From assembly GCA_963576735.1 (NCBI GenBank), contig OY755173.1:14664873-14728872 (forward strand): DNA of 64,000 nt, given 5' to 3'. Positions 57,190 to 64,000 of the stretch are shown here, piece after piece. Under the pieces are notes generated by a model. The model worked only from the letters and a program-made list of their open reading frames with translations, was not told where the DNA came from and made no database searches. Both the position numbers and the translations under genes were made by a program. How positions within the stretch are numbered: the first letter of the stretch is position 1; every line of letters starts with the position of its first letter. This DNA comes from Bedellia somnulentella. Lineage: Eukaryota; Arthropoda; Insecta; Lepidoptera; Bedelliidae.

Positions 57190-60100
57190 ACCACCAAAGG
57201 AGTTACAATTTACTGAGTAGCTTGATTTATAAACACAAACCACTAATTTACTATTTGATCATTTTACATAGGCGAAACGAGACATATGCCAGTCGTAACA
57301 TATCATTTGAGCTTTCACATTTTTGACCGTGACCTCATTTTCATTTCATGCGAGTTTATTATTACAACCGCGTTAATAGTAAAGTGTGCACTGCTGACGT
57401 TATAATTTTACTTTATTATGAATATTGTTTTATTTCAACTTCATCGCTTAAATAATCGATATTATTTAATGACCACAAATAAATCACATTTTTTTGTTGA
57501 ACCAGAGTAATGTAGAACATCGAGTGAACAAGCAATGATATTGGTTCGAGCAGGCAGTTGTCTGCATTCCGTGCGTGGACGTTATCGTCCCTCCCCACGG
57601 GTCCTCACCTCCCCGTCCTTCCGGCGCTGGTCACGTGACGTAGCGATTAGCCGCGGAATACCGCCGACACCACAGCCGCGACCAAAATAGAAAATACAAC
57701 ATAATACAATCACGCTCAACTGAAGCACAATCTCACGGTAGCAGATATCATTGTACTTTGTGAAGTAACGAGATCAAACAAGTGCCACGTACTTTAGCTT
57801 AGAAAATCATTATACAAACACTAAAATTAGATTTGGCTACAAATGCGTTTCAGGAGAACACCGAAGAATTCATAGATAAAGAACCAATTTAATTAAATCG
57901 CATTGGCAGCTGGAAAACAAACCGAAAATAGCACACAAAAAACAATAGAATATGCAAATAAAACCACAATGGCGGGGATCGGTGTAATTTTGAAAGCGCA
58001 ATATAAAGGAGCGAGGCAAAAGTTCTTATTGTATAGCTCAGTAAATGCACATAAGCGGGCGTACATACGCTCTTTGGCTCAGTACATATATATGAACGGG
58101 CTGAGCTGGGTCGATGGACGCCACGCAACTACGCTGCGACTAGCTTTGAGTTGAGACTAATGTAATGAACATTCTTATTTTAGTTTCTTGGCCTTAAATT
58201 TATTCTTTTGCTTGTTTTACACTGCTAATATTTCCTACCCTTTGAAATGAACGGTTTCTATAGGTGTTTATAATTGTTTAAATAATTAAATGGCGATACA
58301 AAAAGGTAACAAGGGCATAATAAATCACATCTGTGGTAACATCTTCAAAGATTTGACACGCGATTAGTCTACCAATTTGCCGATGCCGACTACGTAATAT
58401 AATACTTACATACGAGGAAAACTAGATGGATGTGTATATTTAACAAAACTCAGCGCATTGTCATTATTATAGTTATGATTACGGTTCGCAAAATTTATGT
58501 TTACCCATGGCACTCACCCAACACTAGAAATCAGAACAAAGTGCGATGTACTCAAAGCGTTACGGAAGTAGGTCTATTAATTGGATGCCACTGTGCTCTC
58601 ATTATTTCAATATATTAATGGAATATTGATAATTAGATAAGCAAACTGAAGGGTTACCCTATTGAGGTACTGGTACCGTAGGAAGAAGCACTTGGTAATA
58701 GGCAATTTTATGCTTTACTTAAAGGGTTAAAATGTGATGCTGGGATTAAAATCACGTAGCATTGCCACAAATACGGACAAGAAAAAGACGGCACGATCAA
58801 TACAGGCTGCAAAATGTACACGTGATCGCGTCACTATATAACACCCCCTCAACCCCCAACCGCACCCTGCAAACACCCCGCCCTTCCCCCCGCCCGTTGA
58901 CACTAAAGGATTTTTCTTTCTACATTTCCCCCGCATATTTAAACCGAACACAGATACAAAGCAGCATGCCGCCGCCAACCTACACTTGGTTTATAAAATA
59001 GTTAGCAAAACCCTTCATAACATAACGTAACACGAAATAAACAAAGCATAGCAAACCATAAAATAAGTCAAAAGAAAAGAATAAAAGTCGCCGTCCACAA
59101 CAACGATATCAGTAGTCAAGTGGACATAACGAGGACCGCGTTAAACCAGTTCCTGTGGGTGAGAAGCTGCGGCTACATATTTGAAGCTAACTTCATCGAC
59201 CGCTTTGACCCTCAGTTGATCCTAAGTCAGCAATTGCTTTCTTTAAATAAAAGACTCCGTAAGGCCCAAAAAACTATCTGCAGAGTTAAAATGTTTATTG
59301 TAAAAAACAATATTATAATACGTTGTAATATTTTATTTTAGAAAAGATGCAACATTACAATGGTCCGCTAAGGAGTTCGAATCATTCACAGGATTCATGT
59401 TAAAAGATTAGGAGAGCACTGCGGGGGACTATTTCTCTCGCGTCATAAGGGGATGTTAAATGACTTTTGGTTGATTAGCATTCTGGAATAGTAATTATAA
59501 GTATCAACTATATAAAAAAATGCTCAATAATAGGTTTTTACCCATATTGGCTATCATCGACTAAATAAAAAAGAAAGTCATTAAACAGACGCTGAGGTGA
59601 AGAATTGTATCGAAGAATTAAATTATAAAATTACCGATGTCGAGCAACTTTCTAACAGCTAGTCAGTCAACCTCGCATTATTTCTGTTGAACATAATATC
59701 TAGTACCTACTTTTCACTTGGTCGGCGTTACATGAAAAAGTGGCACATTTACTCGACAGAATTGGCGACGGTACTGATGCGATGCGCAGTATTTGCAACG
59801 GATGCAGCGAAATGAACAGTTCGTTGACCTCAAACAAGCCGGGTTTCACTCGGTGTGTATGTAAAAGCACTCAGTACTGCAAAGTACACCACCATCCTAT
59901 ACAATACGAATCAATCGTCTTTACCAGTAGACTATATTCAATGCAGATTCCACTCTAACCCGGCGGCGGGACCAATGACACTGTCTATGTCGATCACAAG
60001 AGTGGCCATTTACTTAGTCCAAATATCAATGATTTTATCATAAACTTATTTATATTACGAACCACTATCTTAGTTTTTATTCTGGCACCCGAAAGAACAA

Positions 60101-60955
60101 TTACAACATACAACTCTCCTAAACTAGTTAGTTTTATATCAAAACTTTACATAAGTAAGTGAAGATGCGCTAGTGTCTGTCGTAAGAAGTACGAAGATCG
60201 ATCCTACCTACCTCGCCCTGCTTACATAGCTATTCATATATATTTTACATAGTCATCCGCGCTAGGTACAGATCCACGACGCATCAACTATTCTGCACCA
60301 CATAGGACAAACTATTCTCTCTCTTTCTGGCATAAAATGAATTTGCGACTATAATACGTACTGCGATTTTGATTCGTTTTATCGGATTAAAATATTTGTT
60401 TAACACTTTTTATCTACTGAAATTCATAACCAAATTATTATCAGATCAAACCGTGAAATTTTTATCATAACACATTGATTTCTTAATGGATGTGGTAGCA
60501 TTGCAAGTTCATAAATGATGTCTACAGAGATGATAATATTCCTACTTTAATTTGCACAATCTACATAGCAGCGAGACGTTTCAACCGACATCGAATAATG
60601 GAAAGTCGAATCACGGGGTGAACGACACTGAGGAATTATGTGTTGGTCTTGAAGCTAACAACGAATAGAAGTAGCTTAAAGTTTAGTACTAGTGTCGTTG
60701 TTGCCTATACGTCAGTAGTCATGTCAAGTACTTATATTTCTTGCATGTGTTATTTTCTTAAGTTTTTTCGTTCAGTAGGTTCTACAATAGATAAATTACT
60801 AGTTAATTAGTTATATTATATTTTCGTATAAATATTCAAAGAGCTGATGTTCGATAGAGAGACGTACTCAAAGCACCGATTTCATTTCAAGATAAATTTG
60901 CCAGGTTGGTTGGATTGGAACAAAGTGACCTCGTCAAGTTGCTCAATTCTCCTAT
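57190..60955. other. no gene seen; GC-rich patches
   Basis: GC-rich patches at 57590-57680 and 58840-58900 (CCCCGCCCTTCCCCCCGCCC) and a CAATGGCGG motif at 57967 could be regulatory. The open frames have no conserved features. Confidence 0.35.
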
Positions 60956-60959
60956 TGAT

Positions 60960-61030
60960 CCGGCGCCGTCACGCCTGTGACGTCATACTCACGTGACCTC
61001 ACTCTAACATGGCCGCGGCCACAAGAACTG
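60960..61030. promoter_or_regulatory. GC-rich promoter-like patch with CRE
   Basis: Contains TGACGTCA (a perfect cAMP-response element), CACGTG (E box) and AACATGGCCGCGG within 70 bp of otherwise AT-rich DNA. Direction and target gene are unknown. Confidence 0.35.
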
Positions 61031-61384
61031 CGCCATTGATTACCCTTAATACGCTTTAACGAAAACAGGAGAACATATTATAAAAATTGCCACATTAACG
61101 GATCCCCTATATTTTAATATATAACCAAAGCCCAAAAAGTAATATACAAACACAATATTTTCTCTACATAATAGGCTAAAAGATCAACAATGTCTTTGAA
61201 AAGTTGAGCAACGATGATATCGCAAATAACCATGTGGCTATTGACGTTTCGGTGAATTTCCATAATGTCGTGTATGAGACTATGGGCGAACTGGTCATCA
61301 CACGACACAACAATAATATGCGTAGTATATGTAGATTAATAATACCAAGGTTATTTCAACGCGTATAAGGAGTGTCGTACGTAC

Positions 61385-61441
61385 CTGGATATAATATTTT
61401 TTCCGTCATGCCTGCAGCTCTCGGAAGCTCCCCATTGAACA
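61385..61441 (-). CDS. candidate isolated exon of an unknown gene
   Basis: A 57-nt open segment bounded by acceptor TTTTGACAG and a strong donor CCAG|GTACGT, encoding FNGELPRAAGMTEKILYP. It is symmetric in phase (1-1). No neighbouring exon or protein family is recognised. It could belong to the next gene on the minus strand or be chance. Confidence 0.25.
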
Positions 61442-61444
61442 CTG

Positions 61445-64000
61445 TCAAAACAAGTTTGAACATTATTCAACGTCGTTAGTTTTGTAATGAGAAATATGTA
61501 TATATTTTTTGAATTAATCGTAACATGCTAATGATTGAAATAGATTGTAAAAAGCTAGAGCACACATAAATATGATTAGAAGAAAAAGCCAATTCCAAGA
61601 ATATATTAAGGTAATTAAAGCTAATTAAAGCCACATTTGTCGAATGTATTATAAGCAATATTGGTATTTCTATGAGCCGCCACAAGCAGCCAACAGAGTC
61701 CAATTTAAGCAGGTTATTTAATAAGCAGCAAAATATATAAAACATGCTAAGCAATGAGAAAAAGCTCTATCTACAAGCGGCCCCAACGATACAAACCAGA
61801 ATCCAACAAAATGTTTTGACCATGACTTCACTCCATGCATTCGTTAGTCAGCAAGCGAAATGTGCAGCATTTACAATTGATACCAAATATGGTTAGCTCA
61901 CAAAGACAAGCATCGTAAACTATATATAGAATAAATGTTTATCGTCTTATTTTGTAAAAATAATTTAGTTACTTAGTATTGTTAACATCAAAGCATATAT
62001 AGTTTATCATGCATGACCCTTACACAAAGTAAATAACAAGAAATATGATTATTATAAATATGATTTATATAAATATAGTTAAAGTATACTTTGGCTTAAG
62101 TAAAATAATGTAGGATAACATACACGTTAGTTATCTAAATATAAATCTTCCTACAAACTTCTCAAGCAAATGCCTTTTTTAACTGCAGGTGAGGGTTGTC
62201 TTGAAATATTGTATTTTTAGATATGAGCAAATAAACCGTGCTGACTCAATATTGAATAGGTTCTACAATGCGAATAATTTTGGTATATCTTGATTGCTAA
62301 TGCCTCTTATCGTACGTAAGCGAAGAAGTCCGTTAACTTTAAAAAATATAAGGGGACATGAACAAAATACGTAACGCAAGTACTGAGAATCCTAAGTGAT
62401 AAAGCCGACTTTAGCGAAGAATTGCATTAAAATTTTTGAATTAGTTATCATTTGGTATTAAAATCAAATCCATACAAGAATACATTAAATTCGTGTATTG
62501 CTTTGTAAGGGATTAAAACAGTAACCACTGAATAGGATCAAATAAGACCTCTGGGGGCCTAGCACGAACGTTTTTTTTATTGTCACGATATCGGTTAGAT
62601 ACTAAGTAAGTGCGTAAGAGATGGCTGTTTTATATTTATTTATTTATTTATTTACCACGAGATATCTAGTCAAAAGGTCGCTCGTACTAGCTATGCTCTA
62701 CTAGTACTACTAGTTGTTACGCTCTTAGGGCGTTTTATTCAGAGGGATATTATTATCCCAAGGTGTTTTAGAGGCCGGGATAAACATAGCTTACGTCCAA
62801 CCACAGCCTAAGTTTATACTGAAATTTAAACAAATCTGCTGGGTTTATTTCGTGATCGAAATGAAAAAAGTATCATCAAACTTCTATCATTCACGCACGT
62901 GGAGCATCTTCCGGCAAACACAGCCCAAGGGGAATCGTTGGGCCTGCCTCTACCCTACACATACGTCTACAGTAAGAACCCCTTTTTACATCCTGTCACC
63001 TGATGTTCTCAGGAACAAATTAAGAAAAATAAAGTATAAACTTACATCGTGCGAGTATAACGTATTACACTCGTAATATTCAAATGCAATTGTAAATTTA
63101 ATAATAATAGAGTGAGCTCTATGAAATTAAAATATGAAACATAAAATTCTTCTTTATGAAAAATTTTTTTGATTAAATGAAAATGTGAATGTAAATAGTT
63201 TCTTTGTTGCTTCTTCTCTTTACGAACACCTTCCGAAGCAACAGAATAATGATAAACGAAATTTTGAAAAATAAACTTCTTGGATTGTGACTTTTTTTAC
63301 GTAAGCAGTACATCGGTAGTTTTCTATAACACCTCTTACGTTTTTTCCCCAATTATGACAGAAATCTTGTAGCTGATTTTTAAATTTTAAGTCTCGGCCT
63401 AATTCATCAAGAAAAGTATGGATACAACATGGAATAAACAGAAAGCAGTTTTTTATAAACACGGGTTTTCAAGTAAATGTTTGCATAAATGTTTAAGTAA
63501 GTTATATCTAAGTCTCCAAGGCATTTACACATTGTTGTTTTTCTCTTTTTGGAGTGTCCGGGTGGATTTCTAAAGATTTTCATAAGCGGGGTTTGGATAC
63601 GTGTAACGCGTAATGCAATCTAGCCTGTAATAAAGCTAGAATTACATGTAATGCTCGCTCCGGCGCTCGCTGTGATCCATCGTCGGCTGTCGCAAAAGCG
63701 CTCGGGGTTTGCGGTGATGATGGTTGCGTCACGTTCAAGATATTGATGCACGAGTTTTTATCAATATAATAAAGCCCCGAAAACCATAAAAACGATTATG
63801 AGAGTGATATCGCTCGTAAGAATTGCCCATGATCGTAGCAACTGAGTGGAAACTAAGATTCGTTTTGCGATGAGACTGTGCTCTTAAAATATAGGAGTGA
63901 ACTGAAGATAATGGTGAGATGCGTCAGTTGTTATTGTCACCGTGTTAGTGATAATTAAAAACCAGTGGTTTTCAAAGGATCAAAATTAAAAACACTGAGC
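61445..64000. other. AT-rich sequence, no gene seen
   Basis: Contains a short TTTA microsatellite (about 62633-62653) and a GC-rich patch at 63655-63730. No supported gene. Confidence 0.4.

Noticed and set aside
58727..59001. Frames around 58.8 kb with Pro- or Gly-rich sequence
   Set aside because: Low complexity from a C-rich patch; no splice or family support.

Overview
The window looks like nuclear DNA of a moth or butterfly (Lepidoptera). It is AT-rich, with small spliced exons, intron-bearing nuclear tRNA, mariner elements, several tRNA-like short retroposons, and many 3' ends of one LINE family that end in ATGT-type microsatellites. No bacterial, organellar or viral gene organisation is visible.

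One host protein gene can be built completely: a Tousled-like kinase (TLK) on the minus strand. Fifteen coding exons between 46130 and 27518 have canonical GT/AG borders, and the phases close exactly to a 787-residue protein. A further 5' coding exon is likely near 56.6 kb, which would make the gene about 29 kb long. The other host gene is a tRNA-Tyr with a short intron at 19.45 kb. No convincing complete host gene was found from about 57 to 64 kb, although there are promoter-like GC-rich patches and one isolated exon-like segment at 61.4 kb.

Layout. 0-27 kb is intergenic and full of mobile DNA: LINE 3' fragments, two short retroposon families (A and B), a 173-bp-arm inverted repeat (3.0-4.0 kb), a 145-bp tandem array (4.8-5.6 kb), a degraded mariner (13.1-14.3 kb), a jockey-like LINE tail and a foldback element (22.9-23.6 kb), a MITE, and a THAP-exon element with 8-bp target duplication (24.6-26.1 kb). 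27.5-46.1 kb is TLK. 46-56.5 kb is the probable first TLK intron. It holds a LINE reverse-transcriptase relic, the RAG1/Transib-like element (49.4-51.1 kb), and a nested LINE tail / mariner / SINE stack (52.1-53.9 kb).

The most striking object is the 1759-bp element at 49367-51125. Both ends begin with CACAGTG, the exact V(D)J recombination heptamer, followed after 24 bp by an ACAAAA nonamer-like block. The 37-bp terminal inverted repeats match at 36 positions, and the element sits between perfect 5-bp duplications (CATCG). Inside is an uninterrupted two-exon gene for a 315-residue protein that resembles the DNA-binding half of RAG1-like transposases and stops just after a candidate first catalytic Asp. 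It may be a recently mobile, internally shortened RAG1/Transib-type transposon that still encodes a DNA-binding protein.
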